Below, piece by piece: positions 1 through 8,706 of a DNA stretch of 64,000 bases; the first letter of the stretch is position 1; each line of letters starts with the position of its first letter. The notes under the pieces were generated by a model that saw only the letters and a list, made by a program, of their open reading frames with translations, did no database searches and was not told where the DNA came from. The position numbers were made by a program, and so were the translations under genes. This DNA comes from Bacteroidota bacterium (lineage in GTDB: Bacteria > Bacteroidota > Bacteroidia > Bacteroidales > UBA7960), in NCBI GenBank assembly GCA_018335675.1, contig JAGXRQ010000059.1:1-64000 (forward strand), given 5' to 3'.

Positions 1-2
1 GA

Positions 3-302
3 CAAAATAAAACAATCAAACATAAGTCTATATTGGCTAAGGAACACATAAGCAAGGAAAATAACAATATCCACCTTCAACATGTAAACAACCTTCATGC
101 TCAACTGCGTAAATTCCTAAGACCATTTAATGGTGTAAGTTCAAAATATCTACAAAACTATCTAAACTGGTTTGCATATAAAGATAAACTATATGGAACG
201 AAGTCAACCATTAAACAATGGTTCTACGCAATTCTTGCTACGCCATACGCATATGAGCTGTTTTTGCAATTTAAAGATAATGCTGTTAATATTAGAACTT
301 AG
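3..302 (+). mobile_element. C-terminal remnant of an IS1595/ISXO2-like transposase
   Basis: The frame is open from the left edge of the window to a TAG at 302, so the upstream part lies outside. The visible residues contain HVNNLHAQLRKF and FNGVSSKYLQNYLNW, which resemble the conserved end of IS1595-family (ISXO2-like) transposases, where a His-rich strand is followed by an F-x-G-V-x-x-K-Y-L-x-N-Y-L-x-W block. The DDE residues that would prove activity are not in the window. The ORF track start at 33 is a TTG inside this longer frame and is probably not a real start. The last few codons overlap sequence that reads as TsaC in another frame, so the element boundary falls between about 275 and 303. 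I could not find a terminal inverted repeat. The family call is from memory and moderately confident. Confidence 0.6.
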
Positions 303-678
303 CCAGAAATATGTAAAAGAAGTTCCAGAAGTTGCCTTTGATCTTGTCAATAATATTCACGAACCTCTTACGATAATTTACGAAAATGCCCGTAATGTTG
401 CCAAGCATGTAGCTGCTGAAGATAAGTCTATTGCTATAAGAATACCTAGTGATGAGTTTTGTAGCACCCTCTTAAATAAGTTTGGCAAGCCAATTACTTC
501 TTCATCTGCAAATGTAAGTGGTGCACCAAGTCCACTGTATTATAGCCAAATTGATGATCAAATTAAAAATGCTGTGGATTATATTGTTCCAATAAATCAA
601 TTTGTCCTTAGCCGTCCAAAAGCATCCACAATTATAAGAATTACAGAAAACAAAGAAATTAAAGTACTTAGGAGTTAG
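280..678 (+). pseudogene. tsaC: 5'-truncated L-threonylcarbamoyladenylate synthase (TsaC/Sua5)
   Basis: The frame reads as the C-terminal two thirds of the Sua5/YciO/YrdC domain, which makes the threonylcarbamoyl-AMP used for tRNA t6A37 modification. Visible family features are YVKEVPEVAFDLV, the PLTIIY strand, AAEDKSIAIRIP and the substrate-pocket motif SSSANVSGAPSP. The N-terminal third, with the usual PTDTxxG strand and the KRxxxKPL-type basic motif, is absent, and the transposase remnant sits in its place. An ATG at 280 could start a 132-residue product, but that product would lack the ATP and bicarbonate site. t6A synthesis is normally essential, so an intact copy should exist elsewhere unless this is an assembly join. 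Family assignment is fairly secure; non-function is inferred. Confidence 0.72.
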
Positions 679-706
679 TAATAGCAAAAATTTTTCTTAC
701 TTCATT

Positions 707-2125
707 TTGAAAAAATATCTTTCACACCCATTGTTCGAAATTATATCTGAAGCTGCATCAGAGTTGAATGTTAAGGTATATGTAATTGGTGGATGGGTTA
801 GGGATTTATTTCTTAAAAGAGATTCCAAAGATATTGACATCGTAGTCGTTGGAAACGGAATTCAGCTGGCAGAAAATCTTAAAAACAAATTTCCAAGCAA
901 GCATAAGCTTTCAGTTTTTAAAAACTTTGGAACGGCTATGCTTAAGTGGGATGAATGGGAAATTGAATTTGTGGGCGCAAGAAAAGAGTCTTACAGACAA
1001 GAGTCGAGAAAGCCTATTGTTGAAAATGCCAGCCTTGAAGAAGATATTAGCAGGAGAGATTTCACAATCAATACTTTGGCTATCAGTCTGAATAAAGATA
1101 GTTATGGCAAACTGCTTGATGTATACTGCGGTGTTGAGGATATAAACAAGAAAGTATTAAAAACTCCTCTGGATCCTGATATTACTTTTTCCGACGACCC
1201 ACTTAGAATGCTCAGGGCAGTAAGATTTGCCTCTCAACTTAGCTTCTCCATCGATAATAAATCTTTGAAAGCTATTAAGCGCAATGCTGAGCGAATTAAA
1301 ATTGTGGCAATGGAGAGAGTTATGGATGAATTTAACAAAATTATGTTGTCGGAAAAACCATCTATTGGACTAAAATTACTTAGAAATACAGGGCTGCTTA
1401 AACATTTCTTCCCCGAATTGGATAAATTACACGGAATAGATAGCGTTAACGGTAAAGCTCACAAAGATAATTTTTTACATACACTAAAGGTGCTTGATAA
1501 TCTGTCTGAATTGTCAGACGACTTATGGATTAGATGGGCGGCTCTTTTGCATGATATTGCAAAACCCGATACTAAAAAATTTGATAATGAAGTTGGTTGG
1601 TCTTTCCATGGGCATGAGTACCTGGGGCATTTAATGGTTGAAAAAATATTCAGAAACTTGAAATTGCCCCTTAATGAGAAAATGAAATATGTGCAGAAAC
1701 TTGTGCTTCTTCATTTAAGGCCAATTGCACTTAGCGAAAGTGATGTTACTGATTCTGCTGTCAGACGATTGCTTTTTGAAGCGGGTGACGATATCGACGA
1801 TCTTATGATGTTGTGCGAAGCTGATATTACTTCCGCAAATCCACTGAAAGTAAAGAAATACCTTAAGAATTTCGAGCAAGTTCGATTGAAACTTAAAGAA
1901 ATTGAAGAAAAAGATAAAATCCGAAATTGGCAACCTCCGATTTCAGGAGAGGATATTATGTCAGCATTTAATGTAGGTCCTTCTAGGGAAGTAGGTATGA
2001 TAAAAAAAGCTATTAGGGAAGCAATTTTGGATGGGAAAATTCTTAATAGCCGCAAGGATGCGCTTGAGTTTATGTTTCAGGAAGGCGAAAAATTAGGACT
2101 TACAAGAGCCGAAAATTCACATTAA
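707..2125 (+). CDS. cca: CCA tRNA nucleotidyltransferase with HD domain
   Basis: A 472-residue class II nucleotidyltransferase of the poly(A) polymerase/CCA-adding family, which adds or repairs the tRNA 3' CCA end without a template. The head domain has the signature GGWVRDLFL (about residues 28-36) followed by the metal-binding DIDIVV pair. The RRDFTINTLA motif and the DDPLRMLRAVRF helix of the neck follow. The C-terminal half carries an HD domain with HTLKVLDNL and LLHDIAKP, as in Bacteroidota homologues. The start is TTG at 707, because no in-frame ATG or GTG lies nearby; an ATT at 704 is the only other option. It lies 28 bp after the broken tsaC, another tRNA-modification gene. Some homologues only add A or CC, and sequence alone cannot settle this. 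Confidence 0.93.
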   Translation: MKKYLSHPLFEIISEAASELNVKVYVIGGWVRDLFLKRDSKDIDIVVVGNGIQLAENLKNKFPSKHKLSVFKNFGTAMLKWDEWEIEFVGARKESYRQESRKPIVENASLEEDISRRDFTINTLAISLNKDSYGKLLDVYCGVEDINKKVLKTPLDPDITFSDDPLRMLRAVRFASQLSFSIDNKSLKAIKRNAERIKIVAMERVMDEFNKIMLSEKPSIGLKLLRNTGLLKHFFPELDKLHGIDSVNGKAHKDNFLHTLKVLDNLSELSDDLWIRWAALLHDIAKPDTKKFDNEVGWSFHGHEYLGHLMVEKIFRNLKLPLNEKMKYVQKLVLLHLRPIALSESDVTDSAVRRLLFEAGDDIDDLMMLCEADITSANPLKVKKYLKNFEQVRLKLKEIEEKDKIRNWQPPISGEDIMSAFNVGPSREVGMIKKAIREAILDGKILNSRKDALEFMFQEGEKLGLTRAENSH

Positions 2126-2129
2126 TAAT

Positions 2130-2137
2130 TAACTTTG
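2130..2137 (+). promoter_or_regulatory. Bacteroidota -7 box (TAACTTTG) ahead of the 2168 gene
   Basis: TAACTTTG matches the Bacteroidota -7 consensus TAnnTTTG exactly and lies 30 bp before the next ATG, just after the cca stop. No TTG is present at the expected -33 distance. It suggests that the overlapping cluster of the pRiA4b-like gene, miaA and the secreted protein has its own transcription start near 2144. Confidence 0.45.
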
Positions 2138-2167
2138 CCTTAATCAATAATTGCTTAAAAATTTAAT

Positions 2168-2851
2168 ATGCACGCCTACAGATTTTTAATTCGATTTGAA
2201 GAGCTTTCTGACTTTAGCAGAGAGATTGATGTTCTTGCCGACCAGACTTTTGAAGACTTCTATAACGCATTAGCGACAAATTTAAAACTCGAGGATTCTA
2301 AATATGTAGTCTTCTATATTTGTGATCATAACTTTAGAAAAAAGACTGAAATTCCAAGAGAAGAGGCTTTTGCATCACCAAAGAAAAAAGTTAATAACGA
2401 TGATGATAATACTTCTACAGATAATGCAAAAATTATTCTGATGAAGAATGCCTATCTTAATGAATATATCGATGATCCGCACCAACGACTTATTATTGTT
2501 TATGATAAAATTAGTCAATGGACTTTTTATATCGAAATGACTAAGATATTGCAAGCTCAAGATAAAGTAAAGTACCCGGCCATTATTAAATCTGAAGGCG
2601 AAACCCCACGAGAACTCGTTCCTATAAAGATTATTGCTCCTGTTATAGAAGATAATGATGATTCTGTTTTTGTTGATGAAGATTCTGATGATGTTGATGA
2701 TGGAACATCCTATAACAATGAGGACATAGCTGAAATGGAAACCGACGAGTCGGGCGTAGTGGAAGTTGAAGATGAACCTTCTGAAGAAGAAGTGGATGAG
2801 CCTGATTTTTCTGAAGACTTTTCCGAAGACTTTGATGAAGAAAAATTCTGA
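2168..2851 (+). CDS. pRiA4b ORF3-like (IS1096 TnpR-like) domain protein with acidic tail
   Basis: A 227-residue protein. The N-terminal part (about 1-160) reads as the Bacteroidota branch of the plasmid pRiA4b ORF3-like domain: YRFLIRFEELSDFSREI, then TFEDFYNAL, then FYICDHNFRKKTEI and DDPHQRLIIVYD. The molecular role of this domain is not established. The last 70 or so residues are strongly acidic (runs of Asp and Glu such as DEDSDDVDDG and SEEEVDEPDFSEDF), so the tail is probably disordered. The acidic 3' end overlaps the miaA start by 17 bp, implying translational coupling. There is no signal peptide and the protein should be cytoplasmic. Despite the family name it shows no sign of being mobile here; it sits among housekeeping genes. 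Confidence 0.7.
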   Translation: MHAYRFLIRFEELSDFSREIDVLADQTFEDFYNALATNLKLEDSKYVVFYICDHNFRKKTEIPREEAFASPKKKVNNDDDNTSTDNAKIILMKNAYLNEYIDDPHQRLIIVYDKISQWTFYIEMTKILQAQDKVKYPAIIKSEGETPRELVPIKIIAPVIEDNDDSVFVDEDSDDVDDGTSYNNEDIAEMETDESGVVEVEDEPSEEEVDEPDFSEDFSEDFDEEKF

Positions 2852-3743
2852 CAAAACTCTTATTGTGCTGACTGGCCCAACGGCTGTCGGTAAAACTGAC
2901 CTAAGTATTCAGATTGCTCAAATGCTTGGTGTTCCAATCATATCTGCTGATTCAAGGCAGTTTTATAATGATTTAAAAATAGGCGTTGCCACACCTTCTC
3001 AAAATCAACTTGAAATTGTTAAGCATTTTTTTATTGGGCATCTTTCCATAGGCGATTATTATAACGTATCTATGTTTGAAAATCAAGCTCTACAAGTATT
3101 AGATTCTATTTTTGAAAACTCTGATTATGCATTAGTTACAGGTGGGTCGGGCTTATATTTGGATGCTTTGTGTTATGGAATTGATGATCGTCCTGATGTG
3201 AATGATGATGTTAGAAATGAATTGAAATTATTTTATAAAGAAAATGGAATACAGGGATTAAGGCTGAAATTGAAATCTATCGACCCGGAGTTCTATAAAG
3301 AAGTTGATATAGCAAACCCTAACCGAATGATACGTGCAATTGAAGTTTTTCTTACAACAGGGGAAAAGTTTTCATCCCTTAGAAAAAAAACATCAAAAAA
3401 AAGAAACTTCACAACTAAAATGATAATTCTTGAAAGAGAAAGGGCCGAAATATTCAATCGTATTAATGACAGAGTAGATGTTATGATACAGCAAGGTCTT
3501 ATTGAGGAGGCATTAAGTGTAATTAAGTATAGAAACACAAATGCTCTTAATACCGTTGGATATAAGGAAATATATGACTGGATTGATAATAAATGCTCTC
3601 TTATTCAAGCAATTGAGAAAATAAAAACAAATACTAGACGTTACGCAAAAAGGCAAATCACTTGGTTTAAAAAATATGCTGATGCAAAATGGATTAACCC
3701 TGATAACTTTGAAGCCATTAAGTTTTTTATTTATGAGAAGTAA
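2835..3743 (+). CDS. miaA: tRNA dimethylallyltransferase
   Basis: A 302-residue enzyme that transfers a dimethylallyl group to N6 of A37 in tRNAs reading UNN codons. The P-loop GPTAVGKTDL is near residues 12-21, the family motif SADSRQFY follows near residue 35, and GGSGLYLDAL near residue 100. The C-terminal part has the tRNA-binding NTVGYKEI segment and the RRYAKRQITWF helix. The ORF track start at 2766 adds 23 residues that overlap the acidic tail of the previous gene and match nothing in MiaA. The ATG at 2835, giving MKKNSDKTLIVLTGP, fits the family. It overlaps the upstream stop by 17 bp, and its own stop overlaps the next gene by 11 bp. Confidence 0.96.
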   Translation: MKKNSDKTLIVLTGPTAVGKTDLSIQIAQMLGVPIISADSRQFYNDLKIGVATPSQNQLEIVKHFFIGHLSIGDYYNVSMFENQALQVLDSIFENSDYALVTGGSGLYLDALCYGIDDRPDVNDDVRNELKLFYKENGIQGLRLKLKSIDPEFYKEVDIANPNRMIRAIEVFLTTGEKFSSLRKKTSKKRNFTTKMIILERERAEIFNRINDRVDVMIQQGLIEEALSVIKYRNTNALNTVGYKEIYDWIDNKCSLIQAIEKIKTNTRRYAKRQITWFKKYADAKWINPDNFEAIKFFIYEK

Positions 3744-4899
3744 CAGAAATTTTGGATTTAATGGATTGAACAGACTCTGTTTGTTTCTAATATTTTCATT
3801 ATCAATATCACTTGTTTATTCAACTGATATTGAAAGAAAAATAGAAAAGTCGGAAAAGTTCGCCCAGAAATATATAAAGTACTATAGCGAGAATAAAGCA
3901 GACTCACTTGCAATTCTGCTTAGAAGTTGGGAAATAGAAACTGGAATGAATGAGGCATTGTTTAGGGCTTATGCTTTATTCCTTGCTGATAAAAATCAGT
4001 TCCCCGGCACTTTGCTCCCATTTGGATTGTTAGAATATGCTACTGCTTGGGAAATTAGACATGGCCTTTTATTTAAAAATGAAAAAGACGATTTTTTCTA
4101 TACTCATCCTGAGTATTTTAGCTATATTCTAATTGGTGGAGAATTTGATAGGTTTACAATAGATGCTTCAAGAAGACTTATCAGCAAAATGGAAAAAGGA
4201 AGCCTTTCGCATTCTTTTATTTCTCTCTATGCAGGAGATATTGAGGATTTTTTCAAATCATTACCTAATGGAGCTCACGAGAATACCTTGTTAGGTGTTG
4301 AATATAAAGAGAAATATCAGAAGCTATTAAAAATGCCTGAAACTCACCTTGCAATAAATATTGGTGGCTGGTTTAATCAAGGGAATCTGAATAATTTAGG
4401 AACCAGACCATCATTAGGTATTGCCGTCGGGAGGTGGTATCCGAGGTTTAGGGCTGATTTAGCTTTTGATGTGAGATTTTTTGACACAAACAAAACTATT
4501 CAAATAGCTCTTACGGATACAATTATGCTAGAAGTAGGAAACTTTATGGGAGCAAGAATTGCTTTTGAAGGTGCCTATTCAATAATTAAAGCTAAACCCT
4601 ATAATGTTGATATATTTATTGGTGCTGGATATGAATGGTTTGAAATGTTCAAATCATGGCAAGACAGAAGAGGCGATGTATTCAGCTCTCCTTCATTATC
4701 TATGGGGTTAACATGTAGATATTTTTTCCCAAACAGATCTCATGTCGGGATTTCTTCAGCATATCATTTGCTATGGTTTGATAATCCGGGTGGAACTCCT
4801 CTTGATGGCAACGCAATTACTGTATCTCTACAAATAGGAATTTTGGAAAATCCTCGGAAAAAGGTTGGATTAAACCGTTTTGGGATTAATTACTGGTAA
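3733..4899 (+). CDS. Secreted protein of unknown function, probable outer-membrane barrel at C-terminus
   Basis: I do not recognise this 388-residue protein. The start is set at the ATG at 3733, which overlaps the miaA stop by 11 bp. It gives a basic N-terminus, a hydrophobic stretch (LCLFLIFSLSISLVYS) and a likely signal peptidase site. Residues about 30-200 look helical and charged. From about residue 210 to the end the sequence alternates aromatic and polar residues in glycine-rich strands (INIGGWFNQGNL, LGIAVGRWYPRFRADLAF, IFIGAGYEWFEM), as in small outer-membrane beta-barrels. It is the last gene of the overlapping miaA cluster and ends 1 bp before a convergent gene. Outer-membrane location is inferred. 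Confidence 0.55.
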   Translation: MRSNRNFGFNGLNRLCLFLIFSLSISLVYSTDIERKIEKSEKFAQKYIKYYSENKADSLAILLRSWEIETGMNEALFRAYALFLADKNQFPGTLLPFGLLEYATAWEIRHGLLFKNEKDDFFYTHPEYFSYILIGGEFDRFTIDASRRLISKMEKGSLSHSFISLYAGDIEDFFKSLPNGAHENTLLGVEYKEKYQKLLKMPETHLAINIGGWFNQGNLNNLGTRPSLGIAVGRWYPRFRADLAFDVRFFDTNKTIQIALTDTIMLEVGNFMGARIAFEGAYSIIKAKPYNVDIFIGAGYEWFEMFKSWQDRRGDVFSSPSLSMGLTCRYFFPNRSHVGISSAYHLLWFDNPGGTPLDGNAITVSLQIGILENPRKKVGLNRFGINYW

Positions 4900-4900
4900 T

Positions 4901-5881
4901 TTATTTTGGAACTAGCCCAAATCTTTGATTTTTGTAGTCAATAACTATAGTGTAATCAAAGAAAAATGCGTATGAAATTGTTCCTGATATTCTTTTTCCG
5001 TCAAACCTTGTCTTTTCTCTGTCAACAAAGTATACATTTTGCCTGTTTAACTTAAAAGTTTCAAAGTAAACGTCTTCGTATGTATAAGTGCCTGATACTA
5101 TTTCAATTTTATTGAAATCTGAAAAAACAAGTAAGCTGTCTTTTGTGTGAATATTAGACTTTATTCTATTAAATAGCTTTTCATTATATACCTCTAAAAC
5201 AGGAGTAGAGTCACCACTTAACCAAAACCAATATTTTTTATTTCTTATTTTTATTGGAATAGTAATATATCCCATTACAAATTGAAGTTTTGTATAAATA
5301 CCTCTATTCAGATAACCTTCCGGGATAGCATCTGAATATCCAATCCTACGATTTGGGAAATCTATAAAGAGTACTTTTTTGCTAAATAAAACCGGACTAA
5401 TAGTTCCGCCAACATTTATGGCATGGGCATTTTGGCCGGTAGCTCTTGGATCTGTGACAACCTTAAATGCTGCCAACCCATAGTTCAATCGTGAATCACC
5501 AAGCTTTATCTCAATTCCAGGAAAATGTTCAATTACTGATCTGCCTGCAGATTGGCGCCTGACAATTTTTTGTTCGAATGCAGGGTAATGCCATATCATT
5601 GCATCTTTTGTCTTGTTGTATATTGTGTTCTCAGTTGCCATTAGACGGAAATATAATGGAAATGGAGCAGGAAGACCTTCAAATCTGACATCAACTAACA
5701 TATGAGCCTTCTCCACATTTAAATTGAAGTAATCAGGGTTGGCAAGCCATTCAAATTCAAACCAATTTATTTTACTTCCGTCAACTGCTACAGTGTCTTT
5801 TTTAATGCTAATGCTGAGGCATTCATTACTTTGTAATGAAAACAGGTACAACATATGTAAAAGTATCACTGCATTTTTCAT
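4901..5881 (-). CDS. Secreted protein resembling retropepsin-like aspartyl proteases, active site altered
   Basis: A 326-residue protein with an N-terminal hydrophobic signal (MKNAVILLHMLYLFSLQSN). The layout recalls the two-lobed, secreted, retropepsin-like proteins of Bacteroidota. The first half ends with a strand pair closing on VLFIDFPNRRIGYSD. The second half has FWLSGDSTPVLEVYN where a D-T-G-S catalytic loop would be expected, and it ends with RISGTISY then TIVIDYKNQRFGLVPK, like the GxxGxxxLxxFxVxIDYxxxxL end of that fold. The canonical DTG is not present in either half, so it may be a non-catalytic binding protein, or the resemblance may be accidental. It is transcribed alone, convergent with the gene before it. 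Confidence 0.4.
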   Translation of the reverse strand: MKNAVILLHMLYLFSLQSNECLSISIKKDTVAVDGSKINWFEFEWLANPDYFNLNVEKAHMLVDVRFEGLPAPFPLYFRLMATENTIYNKTKDAMIWHYPAFEQKIVRRQSAGRSVIEHFPGIEIKLGDSRLNYGLAAFKVVTDPRATGQNAHAINVGGTISPVLFSKKVLFIDFPNRRIGYSDAIPEGYLNRGIYTKLQFVMGYITIPIKIRNKKYWFWLSGDSTPVLEVYNEKLFNRIKSNIHTKDSLLVFSDFNKIEIVSGTYTYEDVYFETFKLNRQNVYFVDREKTRFDGKRISGTISYAFFFDYTIVIDYKNQRFGLVPK

Positions 5882-5959
5882 TCTTCAAACTTAATATAAA
5901 TTATGCTAAATGAATTAAGTAGTTATACGGATGATGATTTAAACTATTAAAACTGTAAA

Positions 5960-5992
5960 TTTGACTTCCAATAAACATAATTGTTAACTTTA
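5960..5992 (+). promoter_or_regulatory. Candidate promoter of pgpH
   Basis: TTTG at 5960-5963 is followed after 21 bp by TAACTTTA at 5985-5992. This fits the Bacteroidota TTTG-N17-23-TAnnTTTG pattern with one mismatch and would start transcription about 20 bp before the ATG at 6019. The TTTG is itself part of an alternative exact -7 box, TAAATTTG, at 5956. Confidence 0.45.
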
Positions 5993-6018
5993 CAAGTGTT
6001 TAAAGAAATAGGATATTT

Positions 6019-8094
6019 ATGAATAAAATGATTAAAAACCTTGAGAGTAGATTGCCACTTATTTATAAAGCCTCTTTATTTGTTTTGAGCGTTGTGCTAA
6101 TAGTTTTTTTATTCCCACGTCAGGCTAGTTTTAAATATGAATTTACACAAGGAAGACCTTGGCTTGATGAGGACCTGATTGCCCCATTCGACTTTGCAAT
6201 TCAAAAATCTCCTGATGAGATAAAAAAAGAGGAAACTGATGTGATGGCTGGATTTATCCCTTTCTTTACATTCGATTCAGACGTTTTTGCCAATGTTGTT
6301 GAATATTCTATGATTGATTTAAATGAAAAATGGGAAAAACGGTCATTAATTGATGATTTTTCTGAATATAACAAGGCGTATAATGAGAAGTTTCTTAAAC
6401 AAATATTAGATTCAATATATTCTAAAGGCATAATTTTTATTGATGAAAGTTTTGAAAAACAATATAAGGAAACTTCTTTAAGGCTCATAAAAGGTCAAGT
6501 TGCAGAAACTAGAGAAACATCAGATTTTTATACAATCATTGAAGCTTACGAATATATCAGGAAATCTATTGGTAATTCTAATGGGGTTGCGAAAAAACTT
6601 ATTAAGGAAATTCTCGAGAAAAAAATTACTCATAATGTTTTTTATAATGATGAGTTTACCCAAAAAGCAAAGCAGACTGCTTTAGATAATATTTCGCCTA
6701 CAAGAGGAATGATACAGCAAGGAGAGAGAATCATATCTAAAGGAGAACTTATTACCGCTGAGAAATTTAGAATATTGGATTCATATAGGTCGGAATATAA
6801 CAAACAAACAGGCGATTCTGTCTGGTTTGCATATCTTCTTGCAGGTCAGGTTATGCTTGTTAGTTTTGCTATGATAGTTCTAGCTTTATTCCTTAAAACT
6901 TTCAGGAGGGATGTGTTTGCAAATAATAGAAAAGTAATTCTTATTCTTCTAACGGTTTGTATAATGGTTTTCTTTACAAGCCTTACTTTAAACTATGATA
7001 TTAAATTATTAAACATCGTGCCTGTTTGCCTTGTGCCAATTATTACAAGGGCTTTTTTTGATAATAGACTCGCTTTACATGTTCATATTATCACAATTAT
7101 TCTTATAGGGTTTTTAGTTCCTAGAAGCTTTGAGTTCGTTTTTATGCAATTTATAGCAGGTATTATTGCTATATTAAGCCTAGTAAGTCTTAGAAAAAGA
7201 GTGCAATTGTTTATTGCCGTAGGTTGGATAATTCTTTCCTATTCTGCAATATATTTTGGATTAAACTTACTGCAGGGCAATCAGCCTTCAGATATGGATA
7301 TTATGGTATTTGCTCGTTTTGGAATTAGCGGGATTCTTACTCTTTTTGCATATCCCTTAATATTTTTGCTTGAGAAATTATTCGGATTGAATACAGATTT
7401 TTCTCTTCTCGAACTATCAGATATTAATTCTCCTTTATTGAGAGATATGAGTCTGAAAGCCCCTGGTACATTTCAACATTCCTTGCAGGTTGCTAATTTA
7501 GCAGAGGAGGCAATATTTAAAATTGGCGGAAATAGCTTGCTTGTTAGAACCGGAGCATTATATCATGATATTGGTAAAATGGAAAGCCCTCTGTATTTTA
7601 CCGAAAACCAACATTCCGAATATAATCCACATGATGAGCTTACTAACGAAGAAAGTGCAGAAATAATTATTGGCCATGTAATCGATGGTATTGAAAAAGC
7701 CAGAAAGCATAATCTGCCCGAATATATTATTGATTTTATTCGCACCCATCATGGTACTTCAACAGCTAGATATTTTTATTCAAAGGAATTAATAAGCAAT
7801 CCTGATAAGGAGGTGTCAAAACAACCTTTTTTATATTCAGGGCCCTGTCCATATGACAGAGAAACAGCTGTATTAATGATGGCAGATGCTGTTGAGGCTG
7901 CATCAAGATCGTTGAAAAACCCCGATGAAGCAAGTATAGAAGAGCTTGTTGAGCAAATAATTGATGGGCAAGTCAACGACAAACAGTTTGCAAATGCTAA
8001 TATTACTTTCAGAGATATTACAAAGATTAAGGATATATTCAAACGTCGATTGATGAATATTTTCCATGTAAGAATATCTTATCCTTCAATGTAG
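6019..8094 (+). CDS. pgpH: 7TM-HD membrane phosphohydrolase, c-di-AMP phosphodiesterase
   Basis: A 691-residue membrane protein of the PgpH family, which hydrolyses cyclic di-AMP. One membrane segment near residues 15-33 is followed by a long extracytoplasmic 7TMR-HDED region up to about 265. Seven hydrophobic segments (about 270-460) come next, then a cytoplasmic HD domain. HD motifs visible are the metal-ligand His487 in FQHSLQVANLAEEA, the His516-Asp517 pair in LYHDIGKM, then GHVIDGIEKA and RTHHGT, and the late Asp in MMADAVEAASRS. All expected residues are present and the length is normal. Its 3' end overlaps the convergent wbqC-like gene by 16 bp. Regulation of osmolyte balance or envelope stress is the usual role, inferred here. 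Confidence 0.92.
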   Translation: MNKMIKNLESRLPLIYKASLFVLSVVLIVFLFPRQASFKYEFTQGRPWLDEDLIAPFDFAIQKSPDEIKKEETDVMAGFIPFFTFDSDVFANVVEYSMIDLNEKWEKRSLIDDFSEYNKAYNEKFLKQILDSIYSKGIIFIDESFEKQYKETSLRLIKGQVAETRETSDFYTIIEAYEYIRKSIGNSNGVAKKLIKEILEKKITHNVFYNDEFTQKAKQTALDNISPTRGMIQQGERIISKGELITAEKFRILDSYRSEYNKQTGDSVWFAYLLAGQVMLVSFAMIVLALFLKTFRRDVFANNRKVILILLTVCIMVFFTSLTLNYDIKLLNIVPVCLVPIITRAFFDNRLALHVHIITIILIGFLVPRSFEFVFMQFIAGIIAILSLVSLRKRVQLFIAVGWIILSYSAIYFGLNLLQGNQPSDMDIMVFARFGISGILTLFAYPLIFLLEKLFGLNTDFSLLELSDINSPLLRDMSLKAPGTFQHSLQVANLAEEAIFKIGGNSLLVRTGALYHDIGKMESPLYFTENQHSEYNPHDELTNEESAEIIIGHVIDGIEKARKHNLPEYIIDFIRTHHGTSTARYFYSKELISNPDKEVSKQPFLYSGPCPYDRETAVLMMADAVEAASRSLKNPDEASIEELVEQIIDGQVNDKQFANANITFRDITKIKDIFKRRLMNIFHVRISYPSM

Positions 8095-8705
8095 CTATTT
8101 AAATCTGGTCCAAGATTAAAGACCAAATCAAGTAATGATAAGTTGGGAATAAATCCGTATCTATCGCTGAATGCTTGAAAATATTCAGGGAATTTAACTT
8201 GGATATCTCTTTCTTTGTTTTTAGGACTTAGTGTAAATCTGTAGTCAGTATTATAGTTTGTTTTAAATTCTGTTGTATAATTGATGTTTTTTTCAATCCC
8301 AAATTCCTTAAGCACTCTTTTCAATAACTCTGTATTCCATTCTATTAATAAGCCATTATATTGATTTTTATATAGTGGCTCAAAAAGTTCATTATAGTGC
8401 ATAAAATATGGAGTTTTATAATAGGCAGATTCAATTGCACGCCAATGATTGATTTGCCACCTTAGTGATGAGTCAGTTAATACTTCAGAAGTTTTTGTTT
8501 TATTTCCAAATGGTTTCTTTACAGGTATAATAAGATCTAGTTTTCCATTTGCTGTAAGGATTGTGCACCTGTTTCTCCAAGTTTGCTTCTGGTAAGTTTC
8601 GAAAAACTCAATTAATATATTGTCGCTTTTGCCTATATAATATAGATACTCTGCTGATGGAAGGTAGGCTGTCGAAAATACTGATTGTATTGCTTCTTCG
8701 ACCAT
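8079..8705 (-). CDS. WbqC family protein
   Basis: A 208-residue WbqC-like protein. Family features are the early STAYLPSAEYLYYI segment, FETYQKQTWRNRCTI, ILTANGKLDLIIPV and HWRAIESAYYKTPYF. WbqC-family proteins are found in O-antigen and surface-glycan clusters and are described as conserved hypothetical or transferase-like; the reaction is not established. No signal peptide is visible. The gene starts 1 bp from the rsmG stop, so the two are probably co-transcribed. Its stop overlaps pgpH in opposite orientation. The start ATG at 8705 gives MVEEAIQSVFS. Confidence 0.82.
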   Translation of the reverse strand: MVEEAIQSVFSTAYLPSAEYLYYIGKSDNILIEFFETYQKQTWRNRCTILTANGKLDLIIPVKKPFGNKTKTSEVLTDSSLRWQINHWRAIESAYYKTPYFMHYNELFEPLYKNQYNGLLIEWNTELLKRVLKEFGIEKNINYTTEFKTNYNTDYRFTLSPKNKERDIQVKFPEYFQAFSDRYGFIPNLSLLDLVFNLGPDLNSYIEG

Positions 8706-8706
8706 A

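Noticed and set aside
2375-2854. 159-residue minus-strand ORF rich in Ile, Asn and Phe
   Set aside because: Shadow of the acidic-tail gene; AT-rich codons on the opposite strand make long open frames here.
7558-8042. Minus-strand ORFs under the pgpH HD domain
   Set aside because: They lie wholly within a strongly conserved gene and resemble no family.
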